Shown here one piece after another: positions 16,853 to 24,175 of a stretch of DNA of 64,000 nt. Under the pieces are notes generated by a model. The model was not told where the DNA came from. It ran no database searches and worked only from the letters and a program-made list of their open reading frames with translations. Source of the DNA: Ensifer sp. LC163 (GTDB taxonomy: Bacteria > Pseudomonadota > Alphaproteobacteria > Rhizobiales > Rhizobiaceae); contig NZ_MBSS01000001.1 in assembly GCF_001695855.1 (NCBI RefSeq), forward strand, positions 496,001 to 560,000. Direction: 5' to 3'. Both the position numbers and the translations under genes were made by a program. Positions within the stretch are counted from its first letter, which is position 1, and every line of letters begins with the position of its first letter.

Positions 16853-17657
16853 TCGCCTCAACCGCTCACCCCTCGGCCTGAAGATCGCGGCCGCCGCCGG
16901 CCTCGCCTTCATGCATGTGCCGATCCTCTTGATCTTCCTCTATGCCTTCACCACCGAGGAAAAGAGCTACCAGTTCCCGCCGCCGGGGCTGACGACGCAA
17001 TGGCTCGCGGTTGCCTGGAACCGACCGGACGTCTGGGCGGCGCTGACGCTCTCGGTCAAGGTCGCCTCGATCGCGACCGCCGTCGCCCTGGTGCTCGGCA
17101 CGCTTTGCGCCGCCGCCGTCAGCCAGACGCGCTTCTTCGGCCGCGAGACGATCTCGCTCTTGGTCATCCTGCCGATCGCGCTGCCCGGCATCATCACCGG
17201 CATCGCGCTGCGCTCGGCCTTTTCCATGGCGGAGATCCCGTTTTCCTTCTGGACGATCGTGCTCGGCCACGCGACCTTCTGCATCGTCGTCGTCTACAAC
17301 AATGCGGTCGCCCGCTTCCGCCGCATCTCAGGCTCGCTGGTCGAAGCCTCGATGGATCTCGGCGCCGATGGTTTCCAGACCTTCCGCTACATCATCCTGC
17401 CCAATATCGGCACGGCGCTGCTGGCCGGCGGCATGCTCGCCTTCGCACTGTCCTTCGACGAGGTGATCGTCACCACCTTTACCGCCGGCCAGCAGTCGAC
17501 GCTGCCGATCTGGATGCTCGAAGAACTCATCCGTCCGCGCCAGCGGCCGGTGACCAACGTGGTCGCCATGATCGTGGTGCTGGTCACTTTCCTGCCGATC
17601 CTCGGCGCCTACTACCTGACCCGCGACGGCGACCAGATCGCCGGCGCCGGCAAATAA
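16842..17657 (+). CDS. ydcV: Polyamine ABC transporter permease, YdcV-like
   Basis: 271 aa with about six membrane helices; EAA loop [20 protein letters not shown]. PotC-class partner of the preceding permease. The ATG at 16842 lies inside the end of ydcU. Followed after 25 bases by the aldehyde dehydrogenase gene. Confidence 0.92.
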   Translation: MRSDRLNRSPLGLKIAAAAGLAFMHVPILLIFLYAFTTEEKSYQFPPPGLTTQWLAVAWNRPDVWAALTLSVKVASIATAVALVLGTLCAAAVSQTRFFGRETISLLVILPIALPGIITGIALRSAFSMAEIPFSFWTIVLGHATFCIVVVYNNAVARFRRISGSLVEASMDLGADGFQTFRYIILPNIGTALLAGGMLAFALSFDEVIVTTFTAGQQSTLPIWMLEELIRPRQRPVTNVVAMIVVLVTFLPILGAYYLTRDGDQIAGAGK

Positions 17658-17682
17658 ACTCGACTTTCAAGGGAGAACAGAC

Positions 17683-19110
17683 ATGGACACCCAGCTTTTG
17701 ATCGGATCGCGCTTCGAAGCCGGAACCGAGGCCGAGGAGCATATCCTGAACCCACGCACCGGCGGAAAGATCATCGACCTCGCCGAAGCCTCGCACATGC
17801 AGGTCGAAGCGGCGGTGGATGCCGCGGAACGCGCCTTCGTCTCCTGGTCGACGACGACGCCGGGCGAACGCTCCGGCTATCTGCTTAAGGTCGCCGACGC
17901 GATCGAGAAGAACGCCGACGATTTTGCAGCCCTTGAAGCGCTCAACTGCGGCAAGCCGATCAACGCGGTGAAGAACGACGAGCTGCCTGCCATCATCGAC
18001 TGCTGGCGCTTCTTTGCCGGCGCCATCCGCAACCTTCATGCGCCGACGGCCGGCGAATACCTGCCCGGGCATACCTCCATGGTCCGCCGCGACCCGGTCG
18101 GCATCGTCGGTTCGATCGCGCCCTGGAACTACCCGCTGATGATGATGGCGTGGAAGCTGGCGCCGGCGATTGCCGGCGGCAACACCGTCGTCTTCAAGCC
18201 GTCCGAACAGACGCCGCTGACCGCGCTGAAGCTCGCCCGCCTTTTGGCCGACATCCTGCCGGAAGGCGTCGTCAACGTCGTCACCGGCCGTGGCGAAACC
18301 GTCGGCAATGCGCTGATCAACCACCCGAAGATCGCGATGGTCTCGATCACCGGCGACATCGCCACCGGCAAGAAAGTGCTGGCGGCCGCCGCAAAGACCG
18401 TCAAGCGCACGCATCTGGAGCTCGGCGGCAAGGCCCCGGTCATCGTCTATGACGACGCCGACCTCGAAGCCGTCGTCAACGGCATCCGTACCTTCGGCTA
18501 TTACAATGCCGGCCAGGACTGCACGGCCGCCTGCCGAATCTATGCCGAAGCCGGCATCTACGAAAAGCTCGTCGCCGACCTGAGTTCGGCCGTCTCGACC
18601 ATCCGCTACAATCTTGCCGACGACACGGAGAACGAGATCGGCCCGCTGATCTCGCGGCGCCAGCGCGATCGCGTCGCAAGCTTCGTCGAACGCGCCGCCG
18701 ACCAGAAGCACATCGAGATCACCACCGGCGGCGGCCCGGGCAGCGCCGACGGTTTCTTCTTCCAGCCGACGGTGATTGCCGGCGCGACCCAGGAAGACGA
18801 GATCGTGCGCCGCGAGGTGTTCGGGCCGGTCGTTTCGGTCACCCGCTTCACCGGCAGGGACGATGCCGTCGCCTGGGCCAACGACAGCGACTATGGCCTC
18901 GCCTCCTCGGTCTGGACCAAGGATATCTCCAAGGCGATGAAGGCGGCCTCGCGCCTGCAATACGGTTGCACCTGGATCAACACCCACTTCATGCTGACCA
19001 ACGAGATGCCGCATGGCGGCGTCAAGCAGTCGGGCTATGGCAAGGACATGTCGGTCTATGCACTCGAGGACTACACCGCCGTTCGCCACATCATGATCAA
19101 CCACGGCTGA
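17683..19110 (+). CDS. patD: 4-aminobutanal (gamma-aminobutyraldehyde) dehydrogenase, PatD-like
   Basis: 475 aa, start after AAGGGAGAA. The aldehyde dehydrogenase superfamily features are clear: [20 protein letters not shown], the glutamate motif LELGGKAP (about residue 247) and the catalytic Cys in GQDCTAACR (about residue 281). Length and operon position match E. coli YdcW/PatD, which oxidises 4-aminobutanal from putrescine to GABA with NAD+. With the transporter upstream this completes import and oxidation; the putrescine aminotransferase is not in the window. Confidence 0.9.
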   Translation: MDTQLLIGSRFEAGTEAEEHILNPRTGGKIIDLAEASHMQVEAAVDAAERAFVSWSTTTPGERSGYLLKVADAIEKNADDFAALEALNCGKPINAVKNDELPAIIDCWRFFAGAIRNLHAPTAGEYLPGHTSMVRRDPVGIVGSIAPWNYPLMMMAWKLAPAIAGGNTVVFKPSEQTPLTALKLARLLADILPEGVVNVVTGRGETVGNALINHPKIAMVSITGDIATGKKVLAAAAKTVKRTHLELGGKAPVIVYDDADLEAVVNGIRTFGYYNAGQDCTAACRIYAEAGIYEKLVADLSSAVSTIRYNLADDTENEIGPLISRRQRDRVASFVERAADQKHIEITTGGGPGSADGFFFQPTVIAGATQEDEIVRREVFGPVVSVTRFTGRDDAVAWANDSDYGLASSVWTKDISKAMKAASRLQYGCTWINTHFMLTNEMPHGGVKQSGYGKDMSVYALEDYTAVRHIMINHG

Positions 19111-19178
19111 CGCCGCGCACGACGTTGGCCGCGGTGCGGACAAAGCATGCAAACGAAGACAACCGGGAGGAAATTGCC

Positions 19179-19670
19179 ATGTACCGTCGTCAACTGCTTG
19201 CTGCTGCAGGTGCTTTGGGTCTGAGCACCTTTCTTCTGGCGCCCGCCGGCTTCGCCGCCGACGCGGCGCCCGATGTCGTCGCGGCCTACGTCGCTGCGTG
19301 GAACGCCCATGACTCGAGCAAGGCCGCGTCCTACTTCGCCGATGACGTCACCTATTACGATGCGTCCGTCGGCAAGCCGGTGACCGGGAAGGATGCCGCC
19401 AAGACCGGCGTCATCGACAACTTCCTCAACGCGGTCCCCGATGCCGTCTGGACCATGAAGGGTGATCCCATCGCCGCCGGCGACAAGGTTTCCTTCGAAT
19501 GGGAATTCTCCGGCACCAACAGTGGCGCCTGGGCCGATGGTACGGCGGCAACGGGCAAGAGCTTCAAGTTCACCGGAGCCTCGGTCTTCACCGTCAGGGA
19601 CGGCAAGATCGCCGCTCAAAACGACTATTATGATGCGCTCGGCTTCTACAAACAGCTCGGCTTGATGTAG
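19179..19670 (+). CDS. Exported NTF2/SnoaL-like protein
   Basis: 163 aa, ATG after GGGAGGAAA. A signal peptide covers residues 1-29 (MYRRQLLAAAGALGLSTFLL, cleavage near FAADA). The mature domain has the SnoaL-like cone fold pattern (VAAYVAAWNAHDSSKAASYF, then DGKIAAQNDYYDALGFYKQL). These proteins may be enzymes or binders; the substrate is unknown. It may be the last gene of the polyamine operon or separate, the gap being 68 bp. Confidence 0.8.
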   Translation: MYRRQLLAAAGALGLSTFLLAPAGFAADAAPDVVAAYVAAWNAHDSSKAASYFADDVTYYDASVGKPVTGKDAAKTGVIDNFLNAVPDAVWTMKGDPIAAGDKVSFEWEFSGTNSGAWADGTAATGKSFKFTGASVFTVRDGKIAAQNDYYDALGFYKQLGLM

Positions 19671-19703
19671 GCGGCCGTCGAGCCGGCGGCACCGGCCCTT
19701 CAG

Positions 19704-19729
19704 CAGCCGCAAGCCCGAGCTTGCGGCTG
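19704..19729 (+). terminator. Hairpin after NTF2-like gene
   Basis: CAGCCGCAAGC-CCGA-GCTTGCGGCTG is a perfect 11-bp stem with a 4-base loop, 33 bp after the stop. No strong U-tract follows, so termination would be weak or factor-assisted. Confidence 0.5.
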
Positions 19730-19960
19730 TCCTCGCGCCTCGCCCGCGAGTTAAAACATGCGGACAAAACTCATAAAACGGCTTGCACAACGAAGAAACA
19801 TGAGTAACACGGTCACCTTATGAATGTCTGACCCGTTCAGAAGGTGTCGCATGGTTGCAAGAAGGCGTCTGTCCGCTCCCGCGTTTGTGCTCGCGACGGC
19901 TCCGCGCCGCGGGCCCAGCAACGGCAGTGGGCCGGCCGCGGGCCACATGCGGGTGCCCCA

Positions 19961-20713
19961 ATGACCGGCGCCTCCGAGCCGGTCATGGAGACGGGCGGCC
20001 CCAGGGCACTCTCATCCGCCTTTTCCGGCCCGCACGCCTGGTGCAACGAGAAGATGGTGCTGTCTGACGAGCTTTCCGACGGCATGGCGCTGCCCGAATT
20101 CTTCGCCTCCGGCGCCTTCGACCGGGCGCTTGACACCTACGCTGAAAAGTCCGGCGGCACAGATCGCCGTGCGGTCGCGTCCATGTGGTCACTCTATTAC
20201 TTCTCGGCGCTCACCATCCCCTACCTCGTTGCCCGCGTGCTCGACCATCAGGTATTGCCGGTCTCGTTCGCCCGCATGAAGGTGGCGCTCGCCGAAGACG
20301 GCCTGCCCCGTGCCTTTGGCGTCGCCGATGCCGGCGACTGGAAGGCTGGCGATGACGACGACGTCTTTGCCTCCCTGGCACCGCTGATGGGCGAGCACCT
20401 GCGCGACGTCGTCGGCTATCTCAAGTCGACCGGCGGCATCGCCCCGAAACTCGCCTGGAACAATGCGCTGGTCTACATCGACTATGCCCTGCGCGCCGCC
20501 GGCGTCGAGCCGCTTCATGCCCAGGCAGAGGCTCTCATCGGCAGCAGATCCCTGCCCGACGGTTCACCCAACCCCTTCTTCGATTGCCTGCGCCACGAGG
20601 AAGAGGGCGGCGCGCGGGTCTGCCGGCGCAAGATCTGCTGCCTGCGCTACCTGCTACCCGGGGTGCGCAGCTGCGGCAGCCTCTGCGCCCTTCCCAGCCA
20701 GGGCAAACAGTAG
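19961..20713 (+). CDS. fhuF: Siderophore-iron reductase, FhuF-like
   Basis: 250 aa from the ATG at 19961; the frame stays open to 19844 and no good ribosome site marks either start. An N-terminal ferric-reductase-like region (SMWSLYYFSALTIPYLV, VSFARMKVALAEDGLPRAF) precedes a C-terminal cysteine cluster VCRRKICCLRY..SCGSLC. In FhuF a CC-x10-C-x2-C cluster carries a [2Fe-2S] centre that reduces hydroxamate siderophore iron. Here the last spacing is x3, which is slightly off. No siderophore transporter is adjacent. Confidence 0.75.
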   Translation: MTGASEPVMETGGPRALSSAFSGPHAWCNEKMVLSDELSDGMALPEFFASGAFDRALDTYAEKSGGTDRRAVASMWSLYYFSALTIPYLVARVLDHQVLPVSFARMKVALAEDGLPRAFGVADAGDWKAGDDDDVFASLAPLMGEHLRDVVGYLKSTGGIAPKLAWNNALVYIDYALRAAGVEPLHAQAEALIGSRSLPDGSPNPFFDCLRHEEEGGARVCRRKICCLRYLLPGVRSCGSLCALPSQGKQ

Positions 20714-20766
20714 CCCTGAGGGTCAGGACCTTCGACCGCGCCGCGGCGATATTGCCACCCGCCCCT

Positions 20767-20783
20767 CACCCTATATAAGGGTG
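20767..20783. promoter_or_regulatory. CACCCT-ATATA-AGGGTG inverted repeat
   Basis: A perfect 6-bp inverted repeat around ATATA lies 16 bp before the start of the membrane protein at 20800. It includes a CTATAT -10-like hexamer, so it may be a regulated promoter. The flanking GCCCCTCACCCT also resembles family C repeat ends. Confidence 0.35.
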
Positions 20784-20799
20784 AATGAGGAGGAGCTTC

Positions 20800-21321
20800 A
20801 TGCTTTGGTTGGTAGCGTTGGTTTGCGTGGCGATCGTGTATCTGGCGGCGCGTTTCAGCCGCTTTCGCCGGTGGGCCGAACCCATCCTGTCGGTCGCAGT
20901 GGCAATCGCCCTGCTCTCTGCCTTCATCATCTGGATCAGCGACCGCGGCGAGCGCAAAGCTCCGGCGCCCGAGCCGGTGACGACAGCTCCGGCGGTTCCG
21001 GCCACCGAGAACATCAGCCTCGAGGGCATTACATTCGAACAAAGCCAGCCGGAACGAAGCTTCCGCCTGCGCGGCACGGTCACCAACAACGGCCAGACGC
21101 CACTCGAATATTTCCGCCTATCGGTAACGCTCGAGGATTGCCCGCAGGACGCCTGCGAGAAGATCGGCGACGACACGGCCCTCGTCCTCGCCCGCGTGCC
21201 GGTCGGCCAAGCGAAACCTTTCGAGACCTTCCTCACCTTTCCGAGCCGCGAGGGTGAGAGCCTGACGGCACCGAAATGGACCTACCAGGTGCTGGAAGTC
21301 CGCGGCGCCGCCAGCCGATAG
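20800..21321 (+). CDS. Membrane-anchored protein of unknown function
   Basis: 173 aa; the ATG follows GAGGAGGAGC. Two N-terminal membrane helices (MLWLVALVCVAIVYLAA, then ILSVAVAIALLSAFIIWI) are joined by a short basic loop. A proline-rich linker follows, then a soluble domain of beta character (FRLRGTVTNNGQTPLEYFRL, then a DCPQDAC pair of Cys). The soluble part resembles FxLyD-type extracytoplasmic domains in pattern only. Family not recognised with certainty. Confidence 0.65.
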   Translation: MLWLVALVCVAIVYLAARFSRFRRWAEPILSVAVAIALLSAFIIWISDRGERKAPAPEPVTTAPAVPATENISLEGITFEQSQPERSFRLRGTVTNNGQTPLEYFRLSVTLEDCPQDACEKIGDDTALVLARVPVGQAKPFETFLTFPSREGESLTAPKWTYQVLEVRGAASR

Positions 21322-21396
21322 GCCACCGCATCACTCCTCAATCGGCATCGACTTGAGGAGAAGTTGGTGTGGCAGGCTGCAAGCGCTGCAGCGCCC

Positions 21397-21980
21397 TTAC
21401 GCCGCCGACGCTGGCCGCAGGGCCGAGACGATCGCAACCGTCGTCGTCACCTCGGCGAATTCCGCCCGCAACGTGGCGACATGGGCACGGTGGATTTCGC
21501 GCGCCGGGATCACGGCGCCATTTCCGTCCGACAAATCGAAGCAATCGCAGGCATCTTCCACAGGATGACCCGATATCCGAGATTGGCCCCGACCCGCACC
21601 GAGGTCGAGACGCACATATCAGTCGAGATGCCGAAGAGAACGATCGTATCGGCGCCGAGCCGGCGCAGGCGCAGATCGAGGTCGGTGCCGATGAAGGCGG
21701 CATTGACGCTCTTGCTGACGAGCGGCTCGTCGCCGGCGGGTTCGAAGCCCGGGCGCGGCGCATTGCCCGCCGCAGCCCGGCCGAGCGTCGAGCCCGGCGC
21801 GACGCTGTCGTGACGCACATGGATGATCGGTCGGCCGGCGGTACGCCAGGCGGCGAGCAAGGCACGCCCGTTGTCATCGACATCAGCATTCCACCGTGGC
21901 GGCCAAGGGGCAGCGTCGAATGCCTGCTGCATGTCGATCGGGATCAGGACGGCATTGTCGGGAAGTCTCGGAATAGTCAT
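21397..21980 (-). pseudogene. Isochorismatase-family hydrolase, frameshifted
   Basis: The first frame (21980 down to about 21560) encodes an isochorismatase-like start: IPIDMQQAFD with the catalytic Asp, a Lys in LVSKSVNAAFIG, and Cys in STDMCVSTSV. After NLGYRVIL it turns into unrelated sequence and stops at 21510. The expected continuation VEDACDCFDLSDGNGAVI and EIHRAHVATL is intact in the neighbouring frame down to 21397. One missing base near 21560 explains this. Either a recent pseudogene or a sequencing error. Divergent from the Lrp gene. Confidence 0.8.
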
Positions 21981-22040
21981 GGCTAACGCTCCTTGGTTGC
22001 GTCAGGAAGCTAGCCATCCTATCGTCCGGTTTCACTGGAC

Positions 22041-22538
22041 ATGATGACGGCAGGCCGGACATTCTTCCGGCCAGATGACCAAGAGGGCGACACATTGACC
22101 GAACTCGATGAGAAGGACCGGCTGCTGCTGGCCGCCTTGCGGCAGGATTCGCGCCAGAGCCTGGTGGCGCTCGCCCGCCATGCCGGCCTGTCGCGCAGCG
22201 CCGCCCATGAACGTCTGCGCCGGCTCGAAACGCGGGGCGTCATTGCCGGCTACACGATCCGCATCGGCATAGAGGACAAGGCGCCGGTCGTGCGCGCGCT
22301 GATCGCCGTCTCCTTCCAGCCCGGCAAGAATTGCGACCACATCGTGCCGCATCTCGCCGGCATGCCGCCGGTCGTCAGTTGCTGGTCGCTTGCCGGCGAG
22401 ACCGACCTGATGCTGCTGATCGAATGCGCCTCGAACGGTGATCTCGACACCATCCGCCGACAGATCTCGCTGATATCCGGCGTTGCGACGGTGCAGACGC
22501 ATGTGGCGCTGCGCACCCATTTCGACCGAAGGGACTGA
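22041..22538 (+). CDS. Lrp/AsnC family transcriptional regulator
   Basis: 165 aa from this ATG. A TTG at 22095 preceded by GAGGG would give the more usual Lrp start (LTELDEKDRLLLAALRQDSR). Winged helix-turn-helix: LVALARHAGLSRSAAHERLR with LETRGVIAGYTIRIG. The C-terminal RAM effector domain follows. It faces the frameshifted isochorismatase gene, its likely target. Confidence 0.85.
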   Translation: MMTAGRTFFRPDDQEGDTLTELDEKDRLLLAALRQDSRQSLVALARHAGLSRSAAHERLRRLETRGVIAGYTIRIGIEDKAPVVRALIAVSFQPGKNCDHIVPHLAGMPPVVSCWSLAGETDLMLLIECASNGDLDTIRRQISLISGVATVQTHVALRTHFDRRD

Positions 22539-22563
22539 TCGCTACAGCCCACCCGCATCCCTC

Positions 22564-22586
22564 ATTCCTGTGCTTGTCACAGGAAT
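22564..22586. repeat. ATTCCTGTG-CTTGT-CACAGGAAT palindrome
   Basis: A perfect 9-bp inverted repeat in the gap between the convergent Lrp and Rieske genes. From general familiarity the text CATTCCTGTGCTTGTCACAG recurs between genes in Rhizobiales; only one copy was seen in this window. Confidence 0.5.
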
Positions 22587-22651
22587 CCAGCGACGGCGCG
22601 TTTGCACGGTCAGTGACGTTCTTCATCACATCAGGCGCTTTCAACGCCCCT

Positions 22652-23938
22652 TCACACGGCCGTTGCGGCGCTGCTCGCGTCCCGCGGCCGAGACGCCGAT
22701 GAGCCGTGGGTCGGCCGGCTGATCTCGTCGAGATACCAGTTGATGTAGCGCAGTTCGTTCTGCTCCATCGGCGCGATCGGCCCCGGCACGAAATAGTGCG
22801 AGCGCACGCCACGCGAGGTGTGTTCGATGATCGCCTTGTCCTCGTCGGTCGTCACCGTCCACAGCCAGGTGAGCTTTTCGAGATCGTAGTCCCGCCCCTC
22901 CTCGGCCTTGCCGTCGACGAGCCAGATCAGTTCCATCTCGCAGGTCCCAGCCGTCTTCGGAATGAAGCGGTAGATCATGCCGTGGTCAGGATAGCAGACG
23001 AGGAATGTCGTGCCGCCGAGATGAATGGAGGTGACGCCGCCGTCGAAATCGCTGAACCGGCCCATCAGGGTGCTGAGCGGTTGGCCGTCCTTGCTGCCGG
23101 TCTTGACGCCGTCATAGAGCGCGTAGCGGAAGGCATGGACCGTTTCCTTGCCGCCCGCCGAACTCTGCCAGTGGTCGCCGGAGCCGACTTCGATGCCGAG
23201 CGCGCAGGTGCGCGCCTCCATCTTGGCATTCAGCTCCTCGATCATGTGCAGCGGCTGTTCGAGCGCGTGCGTCTCGGAATATTCCGGATGCGCCGGGCCG
23301 CAATGGTAGCACTCGACATAGTTCTCGACCGCGAGCTTCCAGTTGGCATCGACAGGATAGGACTGCCGGTGCGCGACCTTGGCCTCAGCCCAGCCATATT
23401 GGCCGCAGGTCGCACGCAAGAGGTTCTCGACCTCGGTAAAATCGAGCGGCTGTTCGGCAAAGGAGATGAAGATCAGCCCCCCGACAACGCGTACATGCAG
23501 CTTCTTCAGCCCATGGTCCTCGCGCTTGAAATCCTTCGGCATCAGCCGCGCTGCCTTCAGCGCGCCGTCATTGCCATAGGTCCAGGCGTGGTAGGGACAG
23601 ACGAAGGCGCGGGCATTGCCCTTGTCCTTGGTGCAGACCTCGGCGCCGCGATGGCGGCAGACGTTCAGCATGGCATGGATTGCGCCGGTGGCGGTGCGGG
23701 TGACGATCACCTGCTCGGAGGCCATGCGAAAGACTTCGAAATCATTGGGGTTCGGGATCACGCTTTCATGCGCGACGCAGTGCCAATGGCGGCGAAACAC
23801 CCGGTCGAGATCCCGCTCGTAGATATCCTCGTCATGGTAGAAGGCCCTGACCAGCCCATGGCCCGGCCGATGCGCCGCGACCAGCTGATCAATGCGGTCG
23901 CCCGCGACGGTCGTATTGGAAAGGTCCGATGCGAACAT
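22652..23938 (-). CDS. Rieske non-heme iron oxygenase, large subunit (probable quaternary-amine demethylase)
   Basis: 428 aa. Rieske [2Fe-2S] ligands CRHRG and CPYHAW lie about 17 residues apart (residues about 94-116). The mononuclear iron motif is ENYVECYHCGPAHPEY near residue 205. Length and pattern resemble glycine-betaine demethylase GbcA and stachydrine demethylase Stc2. The two flavoprotein genes upstream on the same strand suggest sequential N-demethylation. A ferredoxin reductase partner is not in the window. Substrate (betaine, stachydrine or another) is inference. Confidence 0.85.
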   Translation of the reverse strand: MFASDLSNTTVAGDRIDQLVAAHRPGHGLVRAFYHDEDIYERDLDRVFRRHWHCVAHESVIPNPNDFEVFRMASEQVIVTRTATGAIHAMLNVCRHRGAEVCTKDKGNARAFVCPYHAWTYGNDGALKAARLMPKDFKREDHGLKKLHVRVVGGLIFISFAEQPLDFTEVENLLRATCGQYGWAEAKVAHRQSYPVDANWKLAVENYVECYHCGPAHPEYSETHALEQPLHMIEELNAKMEARTCALGIEVGSGDHWQSSAGGKETVHAFRYALYDGVKTGSKDGQPLSTLMGRFSDFDGGVTSIHLGGTTFLVCYPDHGMIYRFIPKTAGTCEMELIWLVDGKAEEGRDYDLEKLTWLWTVTTDEDKAIIEHTSRGVRSHYFVPGPIAPMEQNELRYINWYLDEISRPTHGSSASRPRDASSAATAV

Positions 23939-24037
23939 GGGCCTGAACTCCCGAAAGAAGAACCGGAAGACCCGCGTTCCGGCGCGCGTATTGTCACTTG
24001 GGTAGGACTTCGAAAGCCCCTCATCCGCCTGCCGGCA

Positions 24038-24113
24038 CCTTCTCCCCGTCTTGACGGGGAGAAGGAACTTGCCGCACCGGCCCGGTCCCCTCTCCCCGCC
24101 TGCGGGGAGAGGG
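24038..24113. repeat. Pair of REP-like hairpins (family C)
   Basis: CCTTCTCCCCGTC/GACGGGGAGAAGG (24038-24065, 13-bp stem) and CCCTCTCCCCGC/GCGGGGAGAGGG (24088-24113) lie between the second dehydrogenase and the Rieske gene. They have the same pairing order (AAGG type beside AGGG type) as at 14742, inverted. They could uncouple the two genes. Confidence 0.85.
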
Positions 24114-24175
24114 TTAGGGTGAGGGGCAGTTCCACGTCGGGAGTCGTCGGCCCTCGACGCCATTCCCGAACAAAC

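Noticed and set aside
17584-19152. 522-codon minus-strand frame
   Set aside because: Mirror frame of patD, whose catalytic motifs are clear on the plus strand.
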